From Natronosalvus caseinilyticus (GTDB lineage Archaea; Halobacteriota; Halobacteria; Halobacteriales; Natrialbaceae): a DNA stretch of 64,000 nucleotides. The stretch covers positions 1,426,001-1,490,000 of the forward strand of contig NZ_CP071596.1 in NCBI RefSeq assembly GCF_017357105.1, read 5' to 3'. How positions within the stretch are numbered: the stretch's first letter is position 1; each line of letters begins with the position of its first letter. Below the pieces are notes generated by a model. The model ran no database searches. It had not been told where the DNA came from and saw only the letters and a list, made by a program, of their open reading frames with translations. Both the position numbers and the translations under genes were made by a program. Positions 35,001 to 42,882 of this stretch are shown here, one piece after another.

Positions 35001-35160
35001 ACACCAAGGATACGGCGCCCAGGTACGTTATTCCTCCACCCCCATTCCCGCAAAACAGGAAACGTCGCTCGAATACAGCCGCGCCGTCGGCCTGATCGAA
35101 TCGCCAGGCGATGCCGTCGATGGTAGCCGACAGTCGCTCGTCCAGCGACTGTGTTCGTTC

Positions 35161-35169
35161 TTTTAAGTA
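35161..35169 (+). promoter_or_regulatory. Likely promoter for the regulator/DUF7521-like operon
   Basis: TTTTAAGTA at 35161-35169 looks like an archaeal TATA box. It would start transcription near 35190, giving a leader of about 60 bases before the ATG at 35251. The 250 bases between the SHOCT gene and the regulator contain no other supported feature. Confidence 0.35.
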
Positions 35170-35250
35170 CTCTCGCCGCTCACGCCCACACATGGCTGCA
35201 CCGGGTGTCTCGAGAGTCCGTCGTTCCGCCTCGGACGGCCACCGATACGA

Positions 35251-35598
35251 ATGAGCGAGGAGAACGACGTACGGGCGGTCGGCGGTCTCCTCGAGGACGA
35301 GTACGCCCATGCAATCCTCATCCATACGAGCACTAAATCGATGTCCGCGCCAGAACTAAGCGAGGTCTGCGACGCCTCCGTCTCGACCATCTACCGACGG
35401 ATCGAACGCCTCCAGGCGTACGACCTCCTCGAGGAGCAGCTCCAACTCGACAAGGACGGCCACCACTACAACACGTACACCGCACGGCTCGAACGCATCG
35501 AAATCGAACTCGAGGACGGCGGATTTGGGCTCACGATCACCTACCGGGAACCGAACGCGGCCGATCGGTTCACCGACCTTTTCGAGGGGTTCCGATAG
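35251..35598 (+). CDS. Winged-helix transcriptional regulator (ArsR-like)
   Basis: 115 residues. AHAILIHTSTKSMSAPELSE and then CDASVSTIYRRIERLQAYDL form the helix-turn-helix and recognition helix, and LQLDKDGHHYNTYTARLERI is the wing. A C-terminal part (GGFGLTITYREP) is typical of haloarchaeal members. It is the first gene of an operon with two small membrane proteins, next to a divergent sensor/ABC exporter operon, and probably controls them. Confidence 0.82.
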   Translation: MSEENDVRAVGGLLEDEYAHAILIHTSTKSMSAPELSEVCDASVSTIYRRIERLQAYDLLEEQLQLDKDGHHYNTYTARLERIEIELEDGGFGLTITYREPNAADRFTDLFEGFR

Positions 35599-35599
35599 G

Positions 35600-35992
35600 A
35601 TGCTCACACTCACACCACTCCAGTCGACGGGCGGATCGCCGATCGTCGTGACGCTCGCACTCGCCACCCTGCTCGTGACGGCGGTGTTGTCACTCGCCGT
35701 CGCGGTCCTCCTGGTTCGCGGCTATCGACGGAACCGGGATCGCGCCCGACTGTATCTCGGGCTGGGGCTGGTCTTCCTCACCACCGTCCCCATCCTCGTC
35801 CAGTTTGCCCTGACGAACGCCGGCCTCTCCCCCGAGCTCCGGTCGGCGGCCGCGAACGGGAGCAAACTCGTCGGGCTCGCGGCGATGCTCTATGCCATCT
35901 ACGGGATCACCCGATCCCATCGAGTGGTCCGGTCGGAACGGAAGTCGAATCCGGACCCACGTCCCGGCCAATCGGAGGAGGATTCGTCGTGA
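35600..35992 (+). CDS. DUF7521-like three-helix membrane protein, copy 1
   Basis: 130 residues from the ATG at 35600, one base after the regulator stop. Three hydrophobic helices (about 14-40, 55-75 and 88-108) separated by RNRDRARLYLGLGLVFLT and RSAAANGSKLVGLAAMLYAI. The C-terminus is polar. It is a paralog of the next gene (shared xxYLxxGxxxLTTxPxxxxxAL pattern). Likely a small integral membrane partner or sensor; function unknown. Confidence 0.75.
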   Translation: MLTLTPLQSTGGSPIVVTLALATLLVTAVLSLAVAVLLVRGYRRNRDRARLYLGLGLVFLTTVPILVQFALTNAGLSPELRSAAANGSKLVGLAAMLYAIYGITRSHRVVRSERKSNPDPRPGQSEEDSS

Positions 35993-36297
35993 TCGCCGCC
36001 GCGCTGGTCCCAGCGGCTGCCATCCCTGGCGGTGGGCTGATCGCGCTTTTCGCCGGCGCGACCGCCGTCGTCGGCTTCCTCGTCGCGGCGCTCGCTTACG
36101 AAGGCTCCCGCCGAAACGGGAGCCGGCCGATGGCGTATCTCGCCGCCGGCATTCTCTGTCTGACCACGATCCCAGTGAGCCTCAACTACGCACTCGTGGC
36201 GCTGACGACGGCGACCGACGCGGAGATCCTACTCGTGATCTCGGTAGCACACCTCGCTGGTGTCGCCTCGATCCTGTACGCCCTGACCAGAGCCTAG
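35989..36297 (+). CDS. DUF7521-like three-helix membrane protein, copy 2
   Basis: 102 residues starting at GTG 35989, which overlaps the previous stop (GTGA). The same three-helix plan as its neighbour: GGLIALFAGATAVVGFLVAA, then MAYLAAGILCLTTIPVSLNY and LLVISVAHLAGVASILYAL. The tandem pair behind one regulator suggests a heterodimer. Confidence 0.75.
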   Translation: MIAAALVPAAAIPGGGLIALFAGATAVVGFLVAALAYEGSRRNGSRPMAYLAAGILCLTTIPVSLNYALVALTTATDAEILLVISVAHLAGVASILYALTRA

Positions 36298-36326
36298 CCG
36301 CTCGAGAATCCCACTGCTTCGATGAG

Positions 36327-37076
36327 CTACCTGCCAGGACGCGTCCAGTAACGCGGCGTCGTGAGCATTCGACGCGCGTACCGTCCCCACAGCCCGGCGG
36401 CGACGTCGGCCAGTACGAGCAGCCCCCAGAGAAGGACGATTCCGAGTCCCGACACCAGCAGGGCCCCCGGGAGGGTCTCGATTCGCCAAGAGCCGAGAGT
36501 GAACGTCGTGGTGAGGCCGACGAGCAGCGAATCCCATCCGAACAGCACGTCGAGGGCCACGTCGGTGGTCGGGATCGGACCGTACGCGACGATCGGCGCC
36601 CGGGTGTAGTACAGCGGGGCGAGGATGAAACTCGCCGCCGTCGCCGCTCCCGAGGCGAGGACGCCGAACAGGAGACTGCCGTAGACGAACTCCGAGAGCA
36701 CGTAGGCGATGGCTTTCCACGTCTCTCGAGCCGTCACCAACCGCTTCGAACGCACCCAGCGCGATCCGCTCGTCTTTGGGTCCGGAACGGGGATGTGAAC
36801 GCCCAACAGGGCGCCGACGAGTCGGCGCTCGAGATGGGCCGCTTCGACGGCGATCACGAACACGGCGAGCAGGAGCGGAACGCCGACGCCGAGGACCAGA
36901 AGCGGGATCCCCGTCGCGAATCCGACGACCAGGACGTCGAAGTAGAGGATCCCGAGCGGGAACATCAGGACGAGATAACAGACGTTCAGGTACGTCTCCC
37001 GTCGCAAGGGCGCACGAAGGACGTGACCGATCGAGGAGGCGTTCGGCTCGTCGGACGACCTCAATTGCGTGGACAT
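36327..37076 (-). CDS. Sensor-domain (PF13796-like) membrane protein
   Basis: 249 residues. Four or five long hydrophobic helices with RRETYLNVCYLVLMFPLGIL and a later AYVLSEFVYGSLLFGVLASG, the layout of the 'putative sensor' domain that in actinobacteria heads histidine kinases but in haloarchaea stands alone. It ends the minus-strand operon with the ABC ATPase and permease, so it may sense the exported compound or membrane stress. Confidence 0.72.
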   Translation of the reverse strand: MSTQLRSSDEPNASSIGHVLRAPLRRETYLNVCYLVLMFPLGILYFDVLVVGFATGIPLLVLGVGVPLLLAVFVIAVEAAHLERRLVGALLGVHIPVPDPKTSGSRWVRSKRLVTARETWKAIAYVLSEFVYGSLLFGVLASGAATAASFILAPLYYTRAPIVAYGPIPTTDVALDVLFGWDSLLVGLTTTFTLGSWRIETLPGALLVSGLGIVLLWGLLVLADVAAGLWGRYARRMLTTPRYWTRPGR

Positions 37077-37163
37077 GGGATGGGAAGTGGTCGCATCGTT
37101 GTTGGAGCGTCGTAGGACTCGTGTATCCTTAATCGCCGCGATGGCCCCTTTCGGAGCCAGCTC

Positions 37164-38060
37164 TCATTCGTTCGCATGAACGTACGTGTAGTAGTTGAAC
37201 AGGTCCGTGTACGAGGGGCGGTCGATGTCGACCAAATCGGCGCCCTTCATCTCCAGGTTCGTTCTAATCTCGTCGAATGCGTCGCTTCCTTCGAGGAAGC
37301 CTCGAATCTCGTCTCCCCGCCGAAACACCCTGCCTCCGAGCAGGTCGTTCTCCGGGGGTAGCGTCCCCCGGACGCGGAGAACTGGCGGCAGCGTCTCGAT
37401 CAGGGTCCGGGGAGCGTCGCTTGCGATGACCTTCCCGTCCCGGACGAAGACGATTCTGTCCGCGATCTGTGCGTCTAGCGGCGCGTGGCTGGTAATCAGC
37501 ACCGTCTTTCCCGCCGTTCGCATGCCCAGGAGCAGATCGTGGAGTTCGCGAATCGTCGCGAGGTCCAGTTCGATCGTCGGCTCGTCGAGGACGTAGAAGG
37601 GGACATCGAGGCTCAGCGTGATCGCGATCTCGAGTTTTCGTTGCATGCCGCCGGAGTAGTCGCCGACGACGCGATCGAGATCGTCCTCGATTTCGAGCCG
37701 CGTTACCAGCTCGCGCCATCGACCCGTCCCGTTCGGGTGGAGCGCCTCGTAGAACTGGAGGTTCTCGCGACCGGTCAGATCGGGATCGGCCATCGCGCCT
37801 TGGAACATCGTACTCACCGCCGGCCGGGCTGCTCGAGGGGTCAGTTCGTCGAAGAGCGTGATGGTGCCACCGTCGGGCGTCGCGCTCCCAGAGAGACACG
37901 AAACGAACACGGACTTTCCCGCACCGTTGGGCCCCATCAGGAGGACGATCTCGCCCGGGGCGACGGTGAAGTCGAGCCCCCTGAGCACGTTCTGGTCGCC
38001 GAATCGTTTCGTGACGTTCACGGCCTCGACGACCGCATTCGGCGTCCCCGAATCGCTCAT
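37164..38060 (-). CDS. ABC transporter ATP-binding protein
   Basis: 298 residues. Walker A GPNGAGKS near residue 43, ABC signature YSGGMQRKLEI near 140, Walker B PFYVLDEPTIELD near 165 and the switch His in LITSHAPLD are all present; the aromatic A-loop (FGDQNVL) is also visible. The C-terminal 70 residues are an extra domain of the drug/lipid exporter type. Its start overlaps the permease stop by 4 bases. With the permease it forms an ABC-2 exporter. Confidence 0.93.
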   Translation of the reverse strand: MSDSGTPNAVVEAVNVTKRFGDQNVLRGLDFTVAPGEIVLLMGPNGAGKSVFVSCLSGSATPDGGTITLFDELTPRAARPAVSTMFQGAMADPDLTGRENLQFYEALHPNGTGRWRELVTRLEIEDDLDRVVGDYSGGMQRKLEIAITLSLDVPFYVLDEPTIELDLATIRELHDLLLGMRTAGKTVLITSHAPLDAQIADRIVFVRDGKVIASDAPRTLIETLPPVLRVRGTLPPENDLLGGRVFRRGDEIRGFLEGSDAFDEIRTNLEMKGADLVDIDRPSYTDLFNYYTYVHANE

Positions 38061-38887
38061 CGGGAGCCACCCCCGTAGGCGACTCGTCGCATAACGAGCA
38101 CGGAGACCGCCGACAGCACCGCCGCATACCCCACGAGGAGGGCGACGTACTCCCTCGAGGTGGGGACCTCTGGCGGCGCCATGAACGCGATACGCTCGGT
38201 GCCCAGCCAGTACCCGATCTGCATTCGCGTCGCCAGCGAGTTGGGGAGGTAATTCACCATGCCCGCGCTGTTCGCCAGCATCTCCGGCGACGTGCCGTTG
38301 AATCCCGTCATGAAGTAGGCGAGCAGAACGATGACGATGGCGATCGTCGTCAGTTGCTCGGGTTTCGTCACCACGAGCGCGAGCACCATCGCCAGGGCCA
38401 TCGCGATCAGACAGAACAGCAGTAACGTCGCAAGCAGTACGCCGATCGTACCCGCATCGAGGGCCGGGAACGCCGCACCGTCGAGGGAGGCTACGGCGAC
38501 GGTCGCGAGGTAGGACGTGACGCCGAAGAGCGTCCCGACCGCGAACCGGCCGGCCAGGTCCGCGGTCGGCGCGAGCGGCATCGTCCGGAGCTTCCGGTAT
38601 CGATTGCTCTCGAGGTCGCGAGCGAATCCGCCGGCGAACAGGGAGACGGTGACCGTAAACGCACCGAAGAGTCCGTAGTTGATCCCGTTGGCTGCCTTGA
38701 GCGGTCCGAGATCGGTTCCCGCGGGGACCTCAACGAAGAAAGTCATCGTGAGGAAGTACCAGAGGATCGGCCAGCCCACGGTGAGAAAGAGAATCATCTT
38801 GTCGCGGACGAGTTGCTGCAGGTGTCGTCGCGCGAACGCACGGGTCTGTCGTCGCCAGGGAACCGGGCTCGAGGTCACGTTCGTCAC
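38057..38887 (-). CDS. ABC-2 type transporter permease
   Basis: 276 residues with six hydrophobic helices: MILFLTVGWPILWYFLTM, FGAFTVTVSLFAGGFARD, LFGVTSYLATVAVAS and later ones. The LESNRYRKLRTMPLAPTA segment is the coupling helix of ABC-2 permeases. It is the first gene of the exporter operon and precedes the ATPase with a 4-base overlap. Substrate unknown, possibly a drug or lipid. Confidence 0.88.
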   Translation of the reverse strand: MTNVTSSPVPWRRQTRAFARRHLQQLVRDKMILFLTVGWPILWYFLTMTFFVEVPAGTDLGPLKAANGINYGLFGAFTVTVSLFAGGFARDLESNRYRKLRTMPLAPTADLAGRFAVGTLFGVTSYLATVAVASLDGAAFPALDAGTIGVLLATLLLFCLIAMALAMVLALVVTKPEQLTTIAIVIVLLAYFMTGFNGTSPEMLANSAGMVNYLPNSLATRMQIGYWLGTERIAFMAPPEVPTSREYVALLVGYAAVLSAVSVLVMRRVAYGGGSR

Positions 38888-39226
38888 CGAGAATCACCCC
38901 GCTGCGGTGTCGCCTGCCGGTTCTGAACGAACACGCGATCGAACGTCGAGTCCGCCGAAATCTCCATCAGTAGCATACCTCGACTATTCGGGGCGCCGGT
39001 GATAGACCGACGCGCACGATCGCCACGCGAGCAACTGTGGGGAAACATTTATGCCTGTCATCGCTTCCGCACCCCGCTCGCGGTCGGTGGGCGCGAGAGC
39101 GACAGCTACCGTTCTGCGTCCGGGGGCGCCCTGCACGACTGTCGTCGATATATACGTCTTTCGCACACCCGCTGTGTCGGCGTCTGTGCTGGACGCTCTA
39201 TCCCCGTCCCGGCCGTCTGAGAGAGT
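38888..39226. other. Divergent promoter region (exporter / halocyanin)
   Basis: About 340 bases between the divergent ABC operon and halocyanin gene. ACATTTATG (39045-39053) and GATATATACG (39146-39155) are TATA-like; the second would give the halocyanin transcript a leader of about 45 bases. No gene is supported here. Confidence 0.4.
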
Positions 39227-39814
39227 GTGAACAACGAGACGAACTCTGGATCACGATCGAGTCACGACATCGAGGGCCAGCGGAACCGGTCGGCCATCGA
39301 CGAGAGCGGGCCATCAGTGTCTCACGAGGGCACGAATCGCCGCCAGTTCCTCCTCACGGCGGGCACACTCCTCGTTTCGGGGGCGCTCGCCGGGTGTACG
39401 GAGACCCTCGGAAACGGCTCAGGCGAGGACGGCGGAAACGAGAGCGTCGACGAGTGGTTAGCGAACGCGGACAACTACGACGGCAGTATTGAGGAACCGG
39501 ACGGGGATATGGTAACTGTCGAAGTTGGGCCAGACGTCAACGAGATGGTTTTCGAACCGGCTGCAATCCAGATTCGGCCGGGAACGACGGTCAGGTGGGA
39601 GTGGATCGGGAACGGCTCGCACAACGTCGTCGCCACCGACGGCCTGTTCGACAGCGGCGGCGTCGAGCAGCGTGCGACCTTCGAACACACGTTCGACACC
39701 GTTGGCACGACGCGTTACTACTGCGATCCGCATCGGCGGGCGGGGATGAAAGGCGTCGTTATCGTCGACGAACACGAGGGCGCGGCGGCGACCGAGAACG
39801 AACGGAGCGGCTAA
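39227..39814 (+). CDS. Halocyanin-type blue copper lipoprotein
   Basis: 195 residues from GTG 39227. A polar start, then NRRQFLLTAGTLLVSGALAGC, a Tat signal ending in a lipobox (written here up to the Cys). The cupredoxin domain covers about residues 95-185: the copper ligands are His in GNGSHNVVATDG, Cys in YYCDPH, the following His and the Met of RAGMKG. Such proteins are mobile, membrane-anchored electron carriers outside the cell. A four-helix DUF6220 protein is encoded immediately downstream and may be linked to it. Confidence 0.9.
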   Translation: MNNETNSGSRSSHDIEGQRNRSAIDESGPSVSHEGTNRRQFLLTAGTLLVSGALAGCTETLGNGSGEDGGNESVDEWLANADNYDGSIEEPDGDMVTVEVGPDVNEMVFEPAAIQIRPGTTVRWEWIGNGSHNVVATDGLFDSGGVEQRATFEHTFDTVGTTRYYCDPHRRAGMKGVVIVDEHEGAAATENERSG

Positions 39815-40201
39815 ATGGCGGAACCAAAGCGGGTCGTCTGGGCGCGCTACGGTTTCTTCGTACTGGCGTCGTTCTTCGTCCTCTGCGTGCTCGTGCAGGT
39901 GTACATCGCGGGGATGGCTGTCTTCGTCGATCCGACGAACTGGTCGCTACACCGAACGTTCGTCCACGTCTTCGAACCCGTTGTCTTCCTGTTGTTCCCG
40001 CTCGCCTTCCTGGGTCGACTCTCGGCGTTTCTGAAAGCCGTTCCCGTCGTGTTGTTCGTACTGGTCTCCGCCCAGTACGCAACGGCCCACCTCTACGGTT
40101 CCCTCGTCGCCGCCATCCATTCGGTAAACGCCGTCGTCATCGTCTTCGTGGCTGCGATGGCGGTCAGACGAACGTGGGCACAGATCCAGGCGGATCGGTA
40201 G
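39815..40201 (+). CDS. DUF6220 membrane protein
   Basis: 128 residues with four hydrophobic helices (about 10-35, 45-65, 72-90 and 96-115). WARYGFFVLASFFVLCVLVQ and HRTFVHVFEPVVFLLFPLAF hold two His residues in membrane segments, which could bind haem or metal as in cytochrome-b561-like proteins, though that is only suggestive. The ATG follows the halocyanin stop directly. Confidence 0.75.
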   Translation: MAEPKRVVWARYGFFVLASFFVLCVLVQVYIAGMAVFVDPTNWSLHRTFVHVFEPVVFLLFPLAFLGRLSAFLKAVPVVLFVLVSAQYATAHLYGSLVAAIHSVNAVVIVFVAAMAVRRTWAQIQADR

Positions 40202-40261
40202 AGAAAAGCACACTCGTCGAACACCGTTCAGATACCGATTTCGTGCGGGAGCAGAACTGGG

Positions 40262-40577
40262 ATGGTCAGTGTCGTCCCCCATTCCGACGACCCGATCGGA
40301 TGCTCCTCTCGAGCGCGCAGACGGCCTGCGAGCGACAGCCTATGCCTACCGCAAACCGGGACCGGACACCGACTGGGAGCGCCTCGACGACCGTGGCCTC
40401 CCGATGGGCAACAGGGTCGTCCGGACGATCTTCGACGAGTGTGGGGGGTCGATCTACGCTGTCAACAACGCCGGCTGTTTCGTCTCACAGGACTTCGGCG
40501 ATTCCTGCTCGGTGCTCGAGACCGACTGGGACGGCGAGGAGTCCAAAACGCCGCGTGGGCTAGCCGTCGTCTCGTAA
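40262..40577 (+). pseudogene. Truncated copy of the BNR beta-propeller gene
   Basis: The stretch encodes SVVPHSDDP and then, in another frame, ATAYAYRKPGPDTDWERLDD, RGLPMGNRVVRTIFDE, YAVNNAGCFVSQDFGDS and SKTPRGLAVVS, which matches the last third of the intact propeller at 33.6-34.6 kb nearly residue for residue (AYAYRKPGRDADWERLDD, RGLPMGEGIVRTIFDE). It has a frameshift and lacks the first about 240 residues. A decayed partial duplicate; the Trp of its last Asp-box is changed to Cys. Confidence 0.75.
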
Positions 40578-40601
40578 CGGCGATTGCTAGCTCTCACGGC
40601 G

Positions 40602-41990
40602 TCAGTTACCGATCGCTCGATTGACGTCACTCAAATTGAACAAACGTAGATCATCGCGCTCGGATACTGCCTCCTGGACGGACTGTGTTGCGCCGCTCCG
40701 TGTGAATAGCGCGTATTCCGTGGCGGAACCATCTGCGTTTGGCCCCCAGCGAATTTCTTCTACGTGGTCCTCGAGCGAGGCAAGAGCACCGTAGTCGAGC
40801 GGTGCATTCGTGAATTTGCACTCCCCTGCAACGATTGTCCCATCTGTGGCCAGTCCGACGACGTCGACCTCGTGCTCCTTGTACCACCAGCGGCCGATGT
40901 CGAGAAACGTCGTCTCTGGGTAGAGGTTCGGCAGGGCGTCCTGGCACAGTTTCTCGAACTCTGGACTGACGAAGTCAGCCATCTCTGGCTCGATGATTGC
41001 CTCGTATGCCTCCTCACCGAGGCGTTCGTATCGGTCCTCCTTGCCGTAGACGAAGCGGAACCAAAACCGAAACAGGGGGTCTCGGATCCGGTAGCGTCCA
41101 CGGCGTGACTTCGCTTTCTCTTCAGTAATCGGTACTTCGCGCTCGATGAGTCGTAATCGCTCTAGCTTCTGTGTGTACGTCGAGATCTGCTTCCCATCGA
41201 TTCCGATTGCCTGGGCGATCTCGTTCGACGTCGTTTTGCCCGCTGCGATCGTAGTGAGGATTGCAAAATACCGATTCGGGTCGGTGAGTTCCGTCCGAAG
41301 CACGTACTCCGGTTCGTTGTGAAGGTAGCCGTTCTGGGAGAACACTTCTTCGGTGAGAATCGTCCCGAGGGTCTGGTTGAGGTCGATGCCATCGAGATAG
41401 TACGGAGTACCGCCAAAGGTACCCCAGACGAAGATCCGCTCTTCAGGCGAGTACTCATCTGGGATGAACTCCTGTGCGGCGGCGAAGTCGAGGGGACGGA
41501 GGTCGAGCCGTTCTGTAAACCGCCCGTACAGGGGACTGTTCCCGAGTAGTGTCGCTTCTTCCATCATACTGATCGACGACCCGATCAGAATGAGCGTCCC
41601 CGACGTGTTTTGGAACTGCTGGTCCCACAACCGCTGGATGACTGAGGGGAGACTCTCGTCGGCGTCGATAAGATACGGAAATTCGTCGAGGACGACGACC
41701 CCGCCCTGATCGCCGAGATATCCGAGCAGTGCTTCCCAATTCTGTCTGATCTGTGTAATGCTGGGAAACGCCTCGGACGCGACATCGACGAATTCGTCGA
41801 GTTGAATCTGTGCCGTGGTCTCCGTGGCCTGAAAGATGACAGCATCATCGCGGTCGGCGAGCGAATGCTGGACGAGCTGTGTCTTCCCGAGACGTCGTCG
41901 CCCAAAAATGACGATCATTTCGGCATCATCGGACTCGTAGCTCCCTCGCAAGCGTGAGAGTTCGACTTCCCGATTGACGAAGTCCTCCAT
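40602..41990 (-). CDS. AAA+ ATPase of the archaeal DUF234 type
   Basis: 462 residues. Walker A FGRRRLGKTQLV near residue 30, Walker B GGVVVLDEFPYLID near 105, sensor residues in LILIGSSISMME, then a winged helix (TSNEIAQAIGIDGKQISTYT) and a C-terminal DUF234 nuclease-like domain (EHEVDVVGLATDG, GECKFTNAPLDYG with E-x-K as in PD-(D/E)xK folds). Archaeal members are linked to mobile DNA and may control DNA. No partner is seen nearby. The function is not proven. Confidence 0.88.
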   Translation of the reverse strand: MEDFVNREVELSRLRGSYESDDAEMIVIFGRRRLGKTQLVQHSLADRDDAVIFQATETTAQIQLDEFVDVASEAFPSITQIRQNWEALLGYLGDQGGVVVLDEFPYLIDADESLPSVIQRLWDQQFQNTSGTLILIGSSISMMEEATLLGNSPLYGRFTERLDLRPLDFAAAQEFIPDEYSPEERIFVWGTFGGTPYYLDGIDLNQTLGTILTEEVFSQNGYLHNEPEYVLRTELTDPNRYFAILTTIAAGKTTSNEIAQAIGIDGKQISTYTQKLERLRLIEREVPITEEKAKSRRGRYRIRDPLFRFWFRFVYGKEDRYERLGEEAYEAIIEPEMADFVSPEFEKLCQDALPNLYPETTFLDIGRWWYKEHEVDVVGLATDGTIVAGECKFTNAPLDYGALASLEDHVEEIRWGPNADGSATEYALFTRSGATQSVQEAVSERDDLRLFNLSDVNRAIGN

Positions 41991-42361
41991 ACGTCTACTT
42001 ACTCTCGGTGGTGAATAATACTTCCGAATAGCCTAACTCAAAATAGCCTAACTCAAAATTGGCTATTTTCAAATCTTTATGGACATCTGGGAACAGGGAC
42101 GGGGTTTCGCCCGATTACCGTCAAAGCAGCCGGTGCCCCCGTCGAACTGATCGAGAAGATACTTCGGAATTGGAATGGATTTGCCGGGGGTGGTTGCTCG
42201 AACACGTTTTACATCTAGGCACGTGAGATAGAACGACTTTTCGGTACATACCGTTCGTCGTCGTCCGCTCGCTCTAATCAGTGTGTGCCCAACCGACACG
42301 CCCCCGGGTTCGAAATCCTTTTAGGCGCTACCCGGGCATAGTAGAGTAACTGAGTGATATC
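41991..42361. other. Intergenic region upstream of rps24e, with promoter
   Basis: About 370 bases. The first 70 are AT-rich, with a 15-base direct repeat (agcctaactcaaaat, copies at 42031 and 42045) before the AAA+ gene start. CTTTTAGG at 42318-42325 is a TATA-like box that would start the ribosomal transcript near 42348. GGTTCGAAATCC at 42308 recalls a tRNA T-arm but nothing else of a tRNA is present. Confidence 0.4.
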
Positions 42362-42673
42362 ATGGACGTCGACATCATCTCCGAGGAGGAAAATCCCATG
42401 TTGCACCGCTCGAACGTCACGTTCGAACTGACCCACGACGAGGCGACGCCCTCGCGTCTGCAGGTCCGTGACAGCCTCGCCGCGAAGCTGAACAAGGACG
42501 CCGACGAGGTCGTCATCCGCAAACTCGACACCAAGTTCGGCATGCGAAAGACCGTCGGCCACGCGAAGGTCTATGAGACCTCCGCTCACGCCACCGAGGT
42601 CGAACAGGAGCACATGCTCGAGCGCAACAAGATCGTCAGCGACGAGAGCGACGTCGAAGCGGAGGAGGCCTGA
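42362..42673 (+). CDS. rps24e: 30S ribosomal protein S24e
   Basis: 103 residues. [20 protein letters not shown] and then LRRxxVxFxL-like [20 protein letters not shown] are characteristic, as is [20 protein letters not shown] (G-x-x-x-x-x-G-x-A) of S24e. It is the first gene of the conserved archaeal order rps24e-rps27ae-kae1. Small-subunit protein, cytosolic. Confidence 0.97.
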   Translation: MDVDIISEEENPMLHRSNVTFELTHDEATPSRLQVRDSLAAKLNKDADEVVIRKLDTKFGMRKTVGHAKVYETSAHATEVEQEHMLERNKIVSDESDVEAEEA

Positions 42674-42674
42674 G

Positions 42675-42809
42675 ATGGCACACTACGAACTCTACAACGA
42701 CGAGGGCGAAGTCGAGCGCGAACAGTGCCCACGCTGTGGGGACTCGTTCCTCGCCGACCACGGCGACCGCCAGCACTGCGGCAAGTGCGGCTACACCGAG
42801 TGGGCGTAA
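42675..42809 (+). CDS. rps27ae: 30S ribosomal protein S27ae
   Basis: 44 residues starting one base after the S24e stop. A zinc ribbon with [12 protein letters not shown] and [10 protein letters not shown] (C-x2-C ... C-x2-C) is the whole protein, as usual for archaeal S27ae, which lacks the ubiquitin part of the eukaryal fusion. Too short for many gene finders but certain by context and motif. Confidence 0.97.
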   Translation: MAHYELYNDEGEVEREQCPRCGDSFLADHGDRQHCGKCGYTEWA

Positions 42810-42882
42810 GCCGGCTCGAGATCCGTTTCGTCGCCGTGTCGAACCGAACTCGACCAAGACCACGATTTTTTACACGTGAGGA

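Noticed and set aside
34987-35325. 112-residue minus-strand ORF
   Set aside because: It overlaps both the SHOCT gene start and the regulator gene and shows no domain.
42295-42330. Possible tRNA (GGTTCGAAATCC T-arm-like)
   Set aside because: No acceptor stem, D-arm or anticodon stem can be folded around it; the TTTTAGG that follows is better explained as the rps24e TATA box.
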